This document shows positions 27,473-36,596 of a stretch of 64,000 nucleotides of DNA, in pieces (within the stretch, counting starts at the first letter, position 1; the number at the start of each line of letters is the position of its first letter). The DNA is from Cytobacillus sp. IB215665 (GTDB lineage: Bacteria > Bacillota > Bacilli > Bacillales > SM2101). The notes beneath the pieces were generated by a model. That model saw only the letters and a program-made list of their open reading frames with translations, did no database searches and was not told the origin of the DNA. The stretch is from positions 1 to 64,000 of the forward strand of contig NZ_JAXBME010000014.1 of NCBI RefSeq assembly GCF_033963835.1, given 5' to 3'. The position numbers and the translations under genes were made by a program.

Positions 27473-28204
27473 GTGTATGCTTTATTTAGTCAGATAAGTA
27501 ATTTTTTTAGTCAGCCTTTTATGAATATTGCGTATAGCGTTGAAGGTATTCCGTTGGCATCTGCATTTGTTTTGGGCATTGTTGGTGCAATGGCACCTTG
27601 TCAATTTACAGGGAATATTGGTGCAATTACTCTTTACGGAAATCGTTCCATGCAAGAAAAACTTGCATGGAAAGAAGTGATCTATTTCATTATCGGGAAA
27701 ATAACTGCATTTTCTTTACTAGGGTTATTAGTATGGTTGCTAGGACGTGAGTTTCAGCAAAGTCTAACCTTATATTTTCCTTGGTTTAGGAAAGTAATCG
27801 GTCCAATTTTAATATTAATGGGTATTTATTTAATGGGGTTTTTCAAAATGACTTGGAATTTGCAGCTAATTAAAATACCAGACAGTTATTTTAAAAAAAG
27901 TAAATTTGGCTCATTTCTAATGGGATTAAGCTTCTCCTTAGCATTCTGTCCAACGATGTTCATCTTATTTTTTGTTACATTAATGCCTATCGTTATTTCT
28001 ACTTCTTATGGAGTTGTTTTACCAACTATTTTTGCTTTAGGTACGTCTATCCCTGTTCTAATAGCGATGTTTATAATATGGTATTTTGGCTTAGGTGGTT
28101 CATTAATGAAAAAAGGTAGAAAACTAGGGAAACGAATTCAAATGATTGCTGGCATCATCATTATTATAATAGGTATCTTTGATACAATAACTTATTGGGC
28201 TTAA
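27473..28204 (+). CDS. CcdA/DsbD-type transmembrane protein
   Basis: 243 residues with six membrane helices. Two Cys-Pro-like motifs, GAMAPCQFTGN in helix 1 and LAFCPTMFILF in helix 4, match the paired Cys of CcdA/DsbD transmembrane domains that pass electrons from cytoplasmic thioredoxin to extracellular thiols. GTG at 27473 is chosen, with AAAGGTGG seven bases before it; a TTG at 27449 would place the ribosome site inside the gene. It may reduce cytochrome c apoproteins or copper-binding thiols, in keeping with resA 12 kb downstream. Confidence 0.75.
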   Translation: MYALFSQISNFFSQPFMNIAYSVEGIPLASAFVLGIVGAMAPCQFTGNIGAITLYGNRSMQEKLAWKEVIYFIIGKITAFSLLGLLVWLLGREFQQSLTLYFPWFRKVIGPILILMGIYLMGFFKMTWNLQLIKIPDSYFKKSKFGSFLMGLSFSLAFCPTMFILFFVTLMPIVISTSYGVVLPTIFALGTSIPVLIAMFIIWYFGLGGSLMKKGRKLGKRIQMIAGIIIIIIGIFDTITYWA

Positions 28205-28207
28205 TCT

Positions 28208-28248
28208 ATAGTCATAGCAGCAACAGACTGCTATGACTATTTTATTTG
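28208..28248 (+). terminator. Terminator after CcdA-like gene
   Basis: ATAGTCATAGCAG at 28208-28220 is perfectly complementary to CTGCTATGACTAT at 28228-28240 over a seven-base loop, followed by TTTATTT. Confidence 0.9.
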
Positions 28249-28310
28249 GGACATTTTTTAGTGGAAGTTATGTCATATGGTCAAAATAAAAGATAATTAC
28301 AATATTTAAG

Positions 28311-28340
28311 TTGACAATTACCATAGGGGGGTATAGTATA
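28311..28340 (+). promoter_or_regulatory. SigmaA promoter with CsoR-like operator in the spacer
   Basis: TTGACA at 28311-28316 and TAGTAT at 28334-28339 are 17 bases apart. Between them TACCATAGGGGGGTA is an imperfect palindrome with the TACC...GGTA arms and G/C tract of CsoR-type Cu(I) repressor operators. A repressor bound there would cover the promoter, which suggests copper induction of the ATPase gene that starts about 105 bases downstream. No csoR gene lies in the window. Confidence 0.6.
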
Positions 28341-28443
28341 AAAGTAAGAAAACAAAATAAGGTTATTAATTAAGAGTAAGCGGTAAAGGCTATTCAAATT
28401 TTACTTTAAGAGAAATTCCAATTATGGAAAGGGCGGGTTATTG

Positions 28444-30747
28444 ATGATGAAAGGTAAAAAGACTCATCAAAATGTGGGTAATCCTGAAAGACATACACAT
28501 CAAGAACATGATGACCATAAACAACATGGACATGTAGGACATAATCACCTGGAACATAATAGTCATAATCATAACGAACACGATGGTCATAAGCACCGAG
28601 AACATAATAGTCATAATCATAACGAGCACGATGGTCGTAAGCACCGAGAACATAATAGTCATAATCATAACGAACACGATGGTCATAAGCACCGAGAACA
28701 TAATAGTCATAATCATAACGAGCACGATGGTCGTAATCATCAAGAACATAGTAGTCATAATCATAACGAACACGGGGGGCATAATCACCAAGGCCATGGA
28801 GGGCATAATCATGGGCATATGATTGCTGAATTTAAGAGGAGATTCTATATCTCTTTAATAGTAACAATACCAATATTAATTTTTTCTCCTATGATCCAAT
28901 CGATTTTAGGGTATGAATTAAGTTTTTATGGAGTAAATTATGCTCTGTTTATTTTAGCAACATTCATTTTTTTCTATGGGGGAAAGCCTTTTTTAACAGG
29001 TTCTTACGATGAGCTGAAACAAAAGAGTCCTGGAATGATGACCTTAATAGCACTTGCGATTGTAGTGGCGTATATATATAGTACCTTGACTGTCTTTGGT
29101 TTATCAGGAAATAATTTTTTCTGGGAATTAGCCACCCTAATTGACATTATGTTATTAGGGCACTGGATAGAAATGCGATCAGTAATGGGAGCTTCTAAGG
29201 CTCTGGAAGAATTAGCGAAAATGATTCCTTCAGAGGCTCATCTGATAGATGAAAATGGAGAAATAACAGATGTTAATATTAGTCATTTAACCCAAGGAAA
29301 TAAAGTTCTAGTAAAACCTGGTGAAAAGGTCCCTGTTGACGGAACTATTATTAAGGGGAACTCTTCCATCAACGAATCTATGCTGACAGGTGAATCAGTA
29401 CCAGTTGAAAAAACAATAGACGATGGGGTGATTGCAGGATCCATAAATGGAGAAGGATCTTTAACCATACAAGTAGAAAAAACGGGAGAAGATAGTTATC
29501 TTTCCCAAGTAGTAAAGATGGTTAAAGAAGCCCAAGAGTCAAGATCCAAAACACAGGATTTAGCTAATCGTGCTGCTAAATGGTTATTTTATCTAGCACT
29601 AATTGCTGGGTTCGTCACATTGGTAACATGGTTATTGCTGGGGTACCCTTTTGTTTATGCGTTAGAACGTATGGTAACTGTAATGGTAATTGCTTGTCCG
29701 CATGCTTTAGGTTTAGCAGCTCCATTAGTTGTAGCTAGATCTACAGCATTAGCTGCAAAGCAAGGGTTATTAATCAGAAACCGTGCTAACTTTGAAGAAG
29801 CAAGAAATATTCAATCCATTGTCTTTGATAAAACGGGTACTTTAACCGAGGGTGAATTTGGTGTAACGGATATCATGACTGAAAATGGCTATGAAAAAAA
29901 GGATGTTTTACAACTTGCAGCTTCTCTAGAAGTATTGTCTGAACACCCGATTGCTAAAGGGATTGTTGGAGAAGCAAAAGCTCAAAAATTAACTTTTTAT
30001 CAGCCAGATGAGTTTGAATCGATGACAGGTAAAGGGCTAAAGGGAATTGTAAAAGGTAAAGAGATTTTACTAGTCAGCCCTGGTTTTGTTAAAGCAAATA
30101 ATATAAGATTTCAACAAGAAACGTTTGAGAGATTATCTGAGCAAGGAAAAACTGTAATCTTTGTATTAATAAATAGTGAAGTAGCTGGAATGATTGCACT
30201 TGCTGATAAAGTTAGAGAAAGTGCTGAACGTGCAATCGCACGTTTGAAGAATATCAATGTCCAATCGTTGATGTTAACTGGAGATAATTACAAAGTAGCT
30301 CAATGGGTTGGAAAGCAATTGAATCTAGATGATGTAGTAGCAGAGGTATTACCACATGAAAAAGCAGACAAGATAAAAGAACTAAAAGCAAACGGTTTAA
30401 AAATAGCAATGACAGGGGATGGGGTCAATGATGCACCTGCTTTGGCAAACGCTGATCTCGGAATAGCTGTAGGAGCAGGTACTGATGTTGCAATGGAGAC
30501 TGCAGATGTTATTTTAGTAAAAAGTAATCCTGAAGATGTTGTGTCCATCCTTGAGCTTTCAAAATCAACGTATAGAAAAATGATTCAGAATCTATGGTGG
30601 GCAACGGGGTATAATATTGTTGCGATTCCACTGGCAGCTGGAATTCTATCACCAATAGGAATCGTCTTAAGTCCAGCAGTAGGAGCTGTATTAATGTCAC
30701 TAAGTACTGTAATTGTTGCAATAAACGCACGATTGTTCAAAGGTTAA
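28444..30747 (+). CDS. CopB-like P1B-type copper/silver ATPase
   Basis: 767 residues. The first ~125 are a His-rich head with no CxxC metal domain. The transport core has TGES (actuator), CPH at residues 418-420 in IACPHALGLAAPLVV, the phosphorylation Asp D462 in DKTGTLTEGE, and GDGVNDAPALANADLG. CPH instead of CPC marks the CopB-type group (Cu/Ag export). A copper-type promoter lies at 28311. ATG at 28444 is used; TTG at 28441 is an alternative. It is probably the efflux pump of the copper module, with multicopper oxidase and cupredoxin handling copper outside. Confidence 0.9.
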   Translation: MMKGKKTHQNVGNPERHTHQEHDDHKQHGHVGHNHLEHNSHNHNEHDGHKHREHNSHNHNEHDGRKHREHNSHNHNEHDGHKHREHNSHNHNEHDGRNHQEHSSHNHNEHGGHNHQGHGGHNHGHMIAEFKRRFYISLIVTIPILIFSPMIQSILGYELSFYGVNYALFILATFIFFYGGKPFLTGSYDELKQKSPGMMTLIALAIVVAYIYSTLTVFGLSGNNFFWELATLIDIMLLGHWIEMRSVMGASKALEELAKMIPSEAHLIDENGEITDVNISHLTQGNKVLVKPGEKVPVDGTIIKGNSSINESMLTGESVPVEKTIDDGVIAGSINGEGSLTIQVEKTGEDSYLSQVVKMVKEAQESRSKTQDLANRAAKWLFYLALIAGFVTLVTWLLLGYPFVYALERMVTVMVIACPHALGLAAPLVVARSTALAAKQGLLIRNRANFEEARNIQSIVFDKTGTLTEGEFGVTDIMTENGYEKKDVLQLAASLEVLSEHPIAKGIVGEAKAQKLTFYQPDEFESMTGKGLKGIVKGKEILLVSPGFVKANNIRFQQETFERLSEQGKTVIFVLINSEVAGMIALADKVRESAERAIARLKNINVQSLMLTGDNYKVAQWVGKQLNLDDVVAEVLPHEKADKIKELKANGLKIAMTGDGVNDAPALANADLGIAVGAGTDVAMETADVILVKSNPEDVVSILELSKSTYRKMIQNLWWATGYNIVAIPLAAGILSPIGIVLSPAVGAVLMSLSTVIVAINARLFKG
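28554..28790 (+). repeat. 48-bp tandem repeat in the His-rich head
   Basis: About four and a half units of 48 bp encode HNSHNHNEHDG(H/R)KHRE. Codon usage is uniform (CAT, AAT) and units are almost identical, alternating between GGTCATAAG and GGTCGTAAG versions. This points to recent duplication of two-unit blocks, so repeat number may vary between strains. Confidence 0.9.
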
Positions 30748-30788
30748 GATCGGAAAAATGCATTGATAAAAAATATTAATAAGTTAAG

Positions 30789-30834
30789 AAACGCCACTAA
30801 AGACTATATAGTTTTGAGATGGTGTTTTTTTTTG
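30789..30834 (+). terminator. Terminator after the copper ATPase
   Basis: AACGCCACT pairs (with G-U) with AGATGGTGTT over a loop, then nine T residues. Confidence 0.75.
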
Positions 30835-30950
30835 TAGGTGAAAGATTACCCAACACTTTTCTTTTGAAAAACTTTATAGTTAGTTCCAATCTTCATAAAA
30901 AATCTATAATTTTCTATTATAATAGCACTGTATTCGAAGGAGGGGACATA

Positions 30951-30992
30951 TTTTAGGCTGTTTTCGCATTGATAGTTGTTTACGTGCTAAGA
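30951..30992 (-). repeat. Dispersed intergenic repeat, copy 7 (core, inverted)
   Basis: Read on the minus strand: CACGTAAACAACTATCAATG then CGAAAACAGCCTAAAA. It lies between the ATPase terminator and the lgt-like gene, and no gene is seen in 30835-31153. Confidence 0.55.
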
Positions 30993-31153
30993 AATAAATA
31001 CGGTATAACTCTAGTGAGTGGTACCTTTCTGCTATAAAACCAGATAATACTGGTTAGCAAAATAACAACAAAGAGTAGGAAACGGACCTTTATTTAAGCT
31101 AGTATGACTGGTTAGGATGAGTAGAAATAATTTAATGAAGAGAGGAATTTTTG

Positions 31154-31981
31154 ATGAAACCCATATTTAGTATAGGTCCGCTTTCAATATATTTTTTCGG
31201 TTTAATGATAGCTATTGGTGTAATGGCAGGTTTAGCTATTTTAACTAGAGAAGCAAAACGTAGGGGACTTAATTATAAATTATTGATAGATGGTGCAATC
31301 TACTCTTTCATTGGTGGAGTAATAGGAGCTCGTATTATTTATGTATTCATGTACGATCCTATCTATTTTATTAATAATCCATTAGAAATTATATTCATTC
31401 ATAACGGCGGACTCTCAATACATGGTGGTATTTTAGGTGGTCTTGCTGTTGGGTATATATTTATGAAGCGTCACAAGATGCCGATTTGGGAAACATTAGA
31501 TATTGTCGCGCCAGCATTAATATTAGCTCAAGGGATTAGTAGAATTGGCTGTGATGTATTTGGTGGGCCAATTTCACAGGCATTACCTTGGGGAATGGAA
31601 GTAAATGGAGAGTATCTTCATCCATCTCAAGCATACGAATTTTTATTAGATTATTTGTTATTTGGGTACCTATGGTTACGCTTGAAAAAATCATCTTACC
31701 ATGGACAAATCTTTATTCATTATTTAATTGGTTATATGATCATACGAGCAATTGTGGAATTCTCTAGAATTAACCCAATGATATTAGGGAGGATATCTGT
31801 TAGTCATTTAATGAGTATTGTAGGTATAATCATCGGAATATTCTTAATGAAGTATTTGAAACGAAGAAGCACTATTAATAATGATAATGTAATAACAGCA
31901 AAAGATTATTATAAAACAATATTAGCAGTAATTGTATTGATGCTTTTATCGGTCATTATTTATGTTGGGGTACAGGGGTGA
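31154..31981 (+). CDS. lgt: Prolipoprotein diacylglyceryl transferase (Lgt) paralogue
   Basis: 275 residues with seven membrane helices and family motifs: LSIHGGILGGL (catalytic His region), HPSQAYEFLLDYL, and IIRAIVEFSRIN near the C-terminus. The core signature is altered: where housekeeping Lgt has RxGNF-N-E, this protein has SRIGCDVFGGPI, so the conserved Asn is Cys. The reaction for true Lgt is transfer of diacylglycerol to the lipobox Cys. This copy sits among metal-handling lipoproteins and may be a dedicated second Lgt. The start follows GAGGAA. Confidence 0.8.
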   Translation: MKPIFSIGPLSIYFFGLMIAIGVMAGLAILTREAKRRGLNYKLLIDGAIYSFIGGVIGARIIYVFMYDPIYFINNPLEIIFIHNGGLSIHGGILGGLAVGYIFMKRHKMPIWETLDIVAPALILAQGISRIGCDVFGGPISQALPWGMEVNGEYLHPSQAYEFLLDYLLFGYLWLRLKKSSYHGQIFIHYLIGYMIIRAIVEFSRINPMILGRISVSHLMSIVGIIIGIFLMKYLKRRSTINNDNVITAKDYYKTILAVIVLMLLSVIIYVGVQG

Positions 31982-32370
31982 AGATCAGCTTAATAGTTGA
32001 AAAAACACCTTTCACACAGTTGAGAACATATATGCATTTTATCTGCAGAAAAAACAATTAGCATATAAAGATATTATAAGAGGTTATGGTATCGAGATGG
32101 GAGTGATGATTCAGAAATTCATAAATAATAGTATATTGTTAGATCGGCCCTTTTCTAAAATTCGCCCTTTTCTAAAATTTTGTTTAAGTTATTAAATTGA
32201 ATAGAATGGTGAAGCTATATGAACTTTCATCCTTAAAATAGTAGAAAAGAAGCCACTAACACCAGTTAGTATATACATTTAGTTTTAAGTACAAAAAAAA
32301 TACACCGTTCAAAATTTACAGTCATTTGACATATGACTTCTTTATTAAAATTGATCTATGGGAGGTATTA
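31982..32370. other. Intergenic region, no gene seen
   Basis: It holds a short direct repeat (CCCTTTTCTAAAATT at 32146 and 32163) and no supported frame. Confidence 0.4.
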
Positions 32371-32664
32371 ATGATGGAATGGATTTTACTTTTACTGCTT
32401 CTTTTATGTCCATTATCAATGGTCTTTATGATGAAAGGTCATAATCATGGAAAACATCAACATGGTCATCGTCATGGGAAACATCAATTTGGTCATAATG
32501 CTACTGTACAAAGTGATTTATCGAGTGAAGAAGAACAGTCTTCTAGATTAGACAGCTATAAAGTTAAGCAATTAGAAGGTGAACTTACTATGTTAAGAGA
32601 ACAACATGAATTGCTTAAAGAAAAATTTGATGACTCTATCGAAAGTAATGCAAAGAATAAGTAA
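32371..32664 (+). CDS. Small His-rich membrane protein
   Basis: 97 residues from ATG at 32371 with GGGAGG seven bases upstream. One N-terminal helix (MMEWILLLLLLLCPLSMVFM) is followed by a His-rich run (GHNHGKHQHGHRHGKHQFGH), then a charged coiled-coil (KQLEGELTMLREQHELLKEK). Similar His-rich anchored proteins occur in copper loci and presumably bind metal at the membrane surface. Function inferred only. Confidence 0.65.
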   Translation: MMEWILLLLLLLCPLSMVFMMKGHNHGKHQHGHRHGKHQFGHNATVQSDLSSEEEQSSRLDSYKVKQLEGELTMLREQHELLKEKFDDSIESNAKNK

Positions 32665-32756
32665 AGCTGGAGAAGGAGTCAACAGGGTGAAGAATCTAAT
32701 GATGTAGTTAAATAAATCGAACTACAAAGGAGATCATTGATAGAACCCTGTATACC

Positions 32757-33009
32757 AAGAAGCTCATGAAATCTCATTTGAGAACAGTATTGTAGAAACT
32801 CATGAAGGAATTAATTATCTATATAATAAACAAGAAACATTTAATTGTGAAATCTCATGTCAATCACTTTTAAAGTGGTGGATGTAATTAATATGGAAGC
32901 TACCCACCTTGTAAATGATTTACAATTAAATGATTGCAGGTTGATGTTGATTTAACTACTCATTCAGGTGATTTGACTGAATTAAAGCTAGATAAGAATA
33001 TTTTTTGAG
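32757..33009 (+). pseudogene. Possible decayed coding region
   Basis: An open stretch without a start codon (QEAHEISFENSIVETHEGIN and on) runs to TAA near 32888, and a second stretch (VDVDLTTHSGDLTELKLDKN) follows after a shift and ends at 33008. Composition looks protein-like, but there is no intact frame and no recognised family. Confidence 0.25.
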
Positions 33010-33230
33010 TAGATGATTAGCACAAAGTATGTGTTAGAAATTTTGTTATCCAAAGGTCAATTCAAGATTTTATCTTCAAATAAATAACTTTTATATAAAT
33101 ACCGTAGTTTTGGATTACATGTCTAGGTGATTTAAGTCGAATCATGTGATGTTTGTAGGGATATCTGTACTAGTTGCAATAGTAAATGCATATATTGATG
33201 TACATGCTATTAAACTAGGATGTGATAAAT

Positions 33231-33842
33231 ATGATTATGTCAAAAGCGTTATTAATGACAATTATAACACCACTCTTATTAACCTTTTATATTTCCTTAT
33301 GCTTGGTAATACAAAGAAAAAACATAACAAGTATGACTAGTATGACGATTACAATGACAGTCGGTATGATGAATGGTTTGTTAAGTGGAGTGATCTTTGG
33401 GGTTTTTTTAAATGGAAATCTCTTTTTATCTACTGTCTTAGGAATGGGTGTTGGGTTTATATGCGGAAGTATGATTGGGCTACTGAATGGAATCATACCA
33501 GTATTAAATGGAATGTTGTCAGGTTTAATGGGAGGAATGATGGGAGCAATGTTAGGTGAGATGGTAATGGTTCAATATCAGGAATCAACCATCAAAATTT
33601 TTTTTACATTAGTGATTGTTTCTCTCATTCTAGCTTTAAATTTGTTGAATGATGAAACGCAAAAACCTTTCACTCAGCCCTTCAATAAAATGCTTGAACA
33701 TCCAATAGCTTCAGCTATTATCCTTATTGGATTTTTCTATATATACAATAATATGGGACTAATAGTTAACACTGAGTCGTTACAAGTTGATTTAGATATA
33801 GAACATAATCACATAATTGATAATAGTGGAAATGTAGATTGA
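33231..33842 (+). CDS. Gly/Met-rich membrane protein
   Basis: 203 residues, six membrane helices. The centre is a glycine-zipper-like run: GMMNGLLSGVIFGVFLNGN and GLMGGMMGAMLGEMVM, with Met or Gly at helix-helix faces. The C-terminus is a hydrophilic tail (DIEHNHIIDNSGNVD). Proteins of this layout occur next to copper ATPases and multicopper oxidases in Firmicutes, and I know no assigned role. ATG at 33231 is used after AGGA; a GTG at 33222 is an alternative. Confidence 0.6.
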   Translation: MIMSKALLMTIITPLLLTFYISLCLVIQRKNITSMTSMTITMTVGMMNGLLSGVIFGVFLNGNLFLSTVLGMGVGFICGSMIGLLNGIIPVLNGMLSGLMGGMMGAMLGEMVMVQYQESTIKIFFTLVIVSLILALNLLNDETQKPFTQPFNKMLEHPIASAIILIGFFYIYNNMGLIVNTESLQVDLDIEHNHIIDNSGNVD

Positions 33843-33851
33843 AAACGGAAG

Positions 33852-33881
33852 GAGAGCAGCTTAGTCATGCTGGTCTCTTTT
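33852..33881 (+). terminator. Terminator after the Gly/Met-rich protein
   Basis: GAGAGCAGC and GCTGGTCTC form a stem with one mismatch over an eight-base loop, followed by TTTTC. Confidence 0.6.
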
Positions 33882-33982
33882 CAATATAGGATTATACTTA
33901 TCTGCCTATTGATCTTAAACCTTTTGAAAAACGGGAGATACTAATTTATATTTTAGGGAAAAATGCTGAATAGGGTGATCAA

Positions 33983-34702
33983 ATGAAAAAACAAATTCTA
34001 GTTGTTGATGATGAAATTAATATGAGAAACCTTATTAAGATTCACTTGAGTAAGGATTATGAAGTGTACGAAGCAGATAATGGTTATGAGGGTTTATCGG
34101 TGGTAAAAAGAAAATACCAAATGCTTGACTTGCTCATTTTGGATATTATGATGCCACAATTAGATGGATGGGAAGTTTGTAAAGAAATTAGACAAAATCT
34201 AAATATATCAATTCCAGTTTTAATGTTAACTGCAAGAGATGAAGTAGCTGACCGAGTAAAAGGCTTAGAAATAGGAGCAGATGATTATTTAAGTAAACCT
34301 TTCGCTCCAGAAGAACTTCAAGCAAGAGTTAATGCATTGATACGTCGCTCTAGTGTATCCCGACATGAAAATAATTCCGAAGGCTTCCTAATCTTTGGGA
34401 ACGGTATCCTGACAATTGACTCAACTAGTAGAGAAGTTCGGATTAATAATGTTTTAATTGATTTAACTCCGAAAGAATTTGAGCTTATTCATCTATTGGC
34501 ATTACATCCAAACAAAGTGTATACACGAGATATTCTGTTAGATACTGTGTGGGGGTATAATGAACCAACTGAACTAAGAACGGTTGATACACATATTAAA
34601 AATATAAGGGTAAAGATGAAGAAACTACAGATTAGTTTTAATCCGATTAAAACGGTTTGGGGAGTAGGGTACCGGTTGAATAACCCTGACGAGAGTGTAT
34701 GA
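33983..34702 (+). CDS. OmpR/PhoB-type response regulator
   Basis: 239 residues. The receiver domain has DDE near residue 10, the phospho-acceptor Asp in LLILDIMMPQLDG, the switch Thr in VLMLTARDEVADR and the conserved Lys in YLSKPFAPEE. The C-terminal domain is an OmpR-type winged helix (LTPKEFELIHLLALHPNKVY, then VDTHIKNIRVKMK, GVGYRLN). It overlaps the next gene by four bases, so the pair is one operon. It probably responds to metal or envelope stress because of its place between copper genes and res genes. Targets unknown. Confidence 0.9.
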   Translation: MKKQILVVDDEINMRNLIKIHLSKDYEVYEADNGYEGLSVVKRKYQMLDLLILDIMMPQLDGWEVCKEIRQNLNISIPVLMLTARDEVADRVKGLEIGADDYLSKPFAPEELQARVNALIRRSSVSRHENNSEGFLIFGNGILTIDSTSREVRINNVLIDLTPKEFELIHLLALHPNKVYTRDILLDTVWGYNEPTELRTVDTHIKNIRVKMKKLQISFNPIKTVWGVGYRLNNPDESV

Positions 34703-36111
34703 AGAATTTTAACAGCATTACTTGGAAGCTCGGCTCTGTAATTATTATATTATTTATTATTATAGCAATTCCCCTCGTCTACGTAATCGATCGTTTATTT
34801 ACTGACTTTTATTATAAACAAGTACATGACAATATTCATGAGCTGTCTAAACGTTATGCGTCTTCTCTTAATAACATTCAGGATGAGACAATCATTGAAT
34901 TACTTCAACAGTTATCATTTCTAACAAATACTGAGATCATTGTTGTTGATGAAAATGGACAAGTTATTCTTGGTTCTTTAGAGACTACAGAACTAATAGG
35001 GGGAGGGCATCTTTCAGCCGATGATTTATCAACTCTTCGTGATGGTTATGATACAGATATAGAATATAGGAATAACAACATTCACTTTTTAGCATCCGGG
35101 AGTCCTGTTTTTTCAGATAATTCATTTTTGGGAGGTGTTTTTGTGTTATCTTCTGTTGATGATATACATAAATCCATTTCTCAAGTCCGTTCATTATTGT
35201 TTATCGCTCTTCTTGGTGCAATATTAATAGGTATAGGAATTACTTATTTTGTCACTCGAAAATTATCCAATCCGCTTCTATTAATGGAAAAAGCTACGAG
35301 GGAAATAGCCAAAGGGAAGCTAAAGACAAGAGTCAATGTACATTCATCAGATGAAATTGGTAAATTATCATCAGCCATTAATGACCTTGCAACTGAACTG
35401 GATTCATTTAGAACAAATAGAAGAGAATTCTTTGCAAATATAGCTCATGAACTTCGGACACCGCTATCTTATTTACATGGGTATTCCCTAGCATTAAAAA
35501 ATAATTTATACATGGATGAACACGAAAGAAATGAATATTTATCAATTATAGAAGTAGAGACAACAAGGTTAACAAGGCTTGTTGAGGATTTATTTGACCT
35601 TTCAAAAATGGAATTAGGAAAAGTAGATGTATACACTGAATGGGTTGATATAGAGGAAATAGTTGAATCTGCAGTTTATAAAACAAGCATTCATGCAAAG
35701 AAAAAAGATTTATTAGTTAAAACATTTTTCAACGAGCATACGCCTCTTATATATTCAGATGGAGGCAAGCTAGAACAGCTGTTTATTAATCTTCTAGACA
35801 ACGCTATCCGCTACACAAATCAAGGTGAGATTGAAGTAATTGTTAAAACTGAACGTGATAAATGTTTGATTGATGTTAAGGATACAGGTATTGGTATCCC
35901 ACAAGAGGATATTCCATTTATATTTGATAGATTTTATAGAGTGGATAAATCACGTTCACGTACTATGGGTGGAACAGGTCTTGGGTTAGCGATCGTAAAA
36001 AATATAATTGACTTGTTGAACGGAGAGGTCAAGGTAACAAGCGAAATAAACAAGGGCACAACTATTAGTATTTCGTTGCCGATAGAGGTTGAAAAGGATA
36101 GCGCTTCATGA
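34699..36111 (+). CDS. HAMP sensor histidine kinase
   Basis: 470 residues. Two membrane helices (about 8-30 and 165-185) flank an extracellular sensor domain. HAMP follows, then HisKA with FFANIAHELRTPLSYLHGYS (phospho-His), and HATPase motifs N (LFINLLDNAIRYTNQGE), G1 (VKDTGIGIPQEDI) and G2 (GGTGLGLAIVKNII). It is the partner of the response regulator whose stop it overlaps. The ligand is unknown; the extracellular domain has no Cys or His cluster that would mark a metal sensor clearly. Confidence 0.9.
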   Translation: MKNFNSITWKLGSVIIILFIIIAIPLVYVIDRLFTDFYYKQVHDNIHELSKRYASSLNNIQDETIIELLQQLSFLTNTEIIVVDENGQVILGSLETTELIGGGHLSADDLSTLRDGYDTDIEYRNNNIHFLASGSPVFSDNSFLGGVFVLSSVDDIHKSISQVRSLLFIALLGAILIGIGITYFVTRKLSNPLLLMEKATREIAKGKLKTRVNVHSSDEIGKLSSAINDLATELDSFRTNRREFFANIAHELRTPLSYLHGYSLALKNNLYMDEHERNEYLSIIEVETTRLTRLVEDLFDLSKMELGKVDVYTEWVDIEEIVESAVYKTSIHAKKKDLLVKTFFNEHTPLIYSDGGKLEQLFINLLDNAIRYTNQGEIEVIVKTERDKCLIDVKDTGIGIPQEDIPFIFDRFYRVDKSRSRTMGGTGLGLAIVKNIIDLLNGEVKVTSEINKGTTISISLPIEVEKDSAS

Positions 36112-36296
36112 AGAAGAACTTAATTATACCTGGAGTATTAATTTTATTAGGAATTATTTGTTTTTCCATTGTAGTAACAACTTTAATTAAGCCGACAAGT
36201 ATTCTTGATTATTTTAAGACATTATTTGAAATTTGTTTAATTGTGTTATGTCCTCTCATGATTTTTTCCGTATTTATAGTAATAAAATCAAAGTAA
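36108..36296 (+). CDS. Small two-helix membrane protein
   Basis: 62 residues with start ATGA overlapping the kinase stop. Two hydrophobic helices (about 4-25 and 37-58) with a short polar hairpin are all that is visible. The strict translational coupling suggests it belongs with the kinase, perhaps as an accessory or regulator. Confidence 0.6.
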   Translation: MKKNLIIPGVLILLGIICFSIVVTTLIKPTSILDYFKTLFEICLIVLCPLMIFSVFIVIKSK

Positions 36297-36495
36297 ACGT
36301 ATTTCTTTATAAAGTGCATTGTATGGGGGATTCGAAATTGTAGAGGCTCTTATTTTTGTTTAGGACCTTTCACATGCTCATAGTCACAGGGGAGGAAAGT
36401 AATCAATGACAATAGTCAATTTTTTTAATAGATGTAACGAATGAGAAAGAAGCATTAGGAATGACTATAAATAATCGTAAAAAAAGTATCCTTAA

Positions 36496-36524
36496 AACGC
36501 TGATAAATACAGCGTTTTTTTTTA
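36496..36524 (+). terminator. Terminator of the two-component operon
   Basis: AACGCTG, ATAAATA loop, CAGCGTT, then a run of T. Confidence 0.85.
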
Positions 36525-36596
36525 TATATTCATAAAATCTTTAAATTTTATTGGTACATTACAATAACGAGCAAGGTACTAAACAGGAGGTTGTTT

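Noticed and set aside
28438-28818. Minus-strand and plus-strand alternative frames over the His repeat
   Set aside because: A 48-bp period keeps other phases open by chance. Only the ATPase frame continues into a conserved protein.
33146-33340. 64-codon frame before the Gly/Met-rich gene
   Set aside because: No ribosome site, and it overlaps the start of the better supported gene at 33231.
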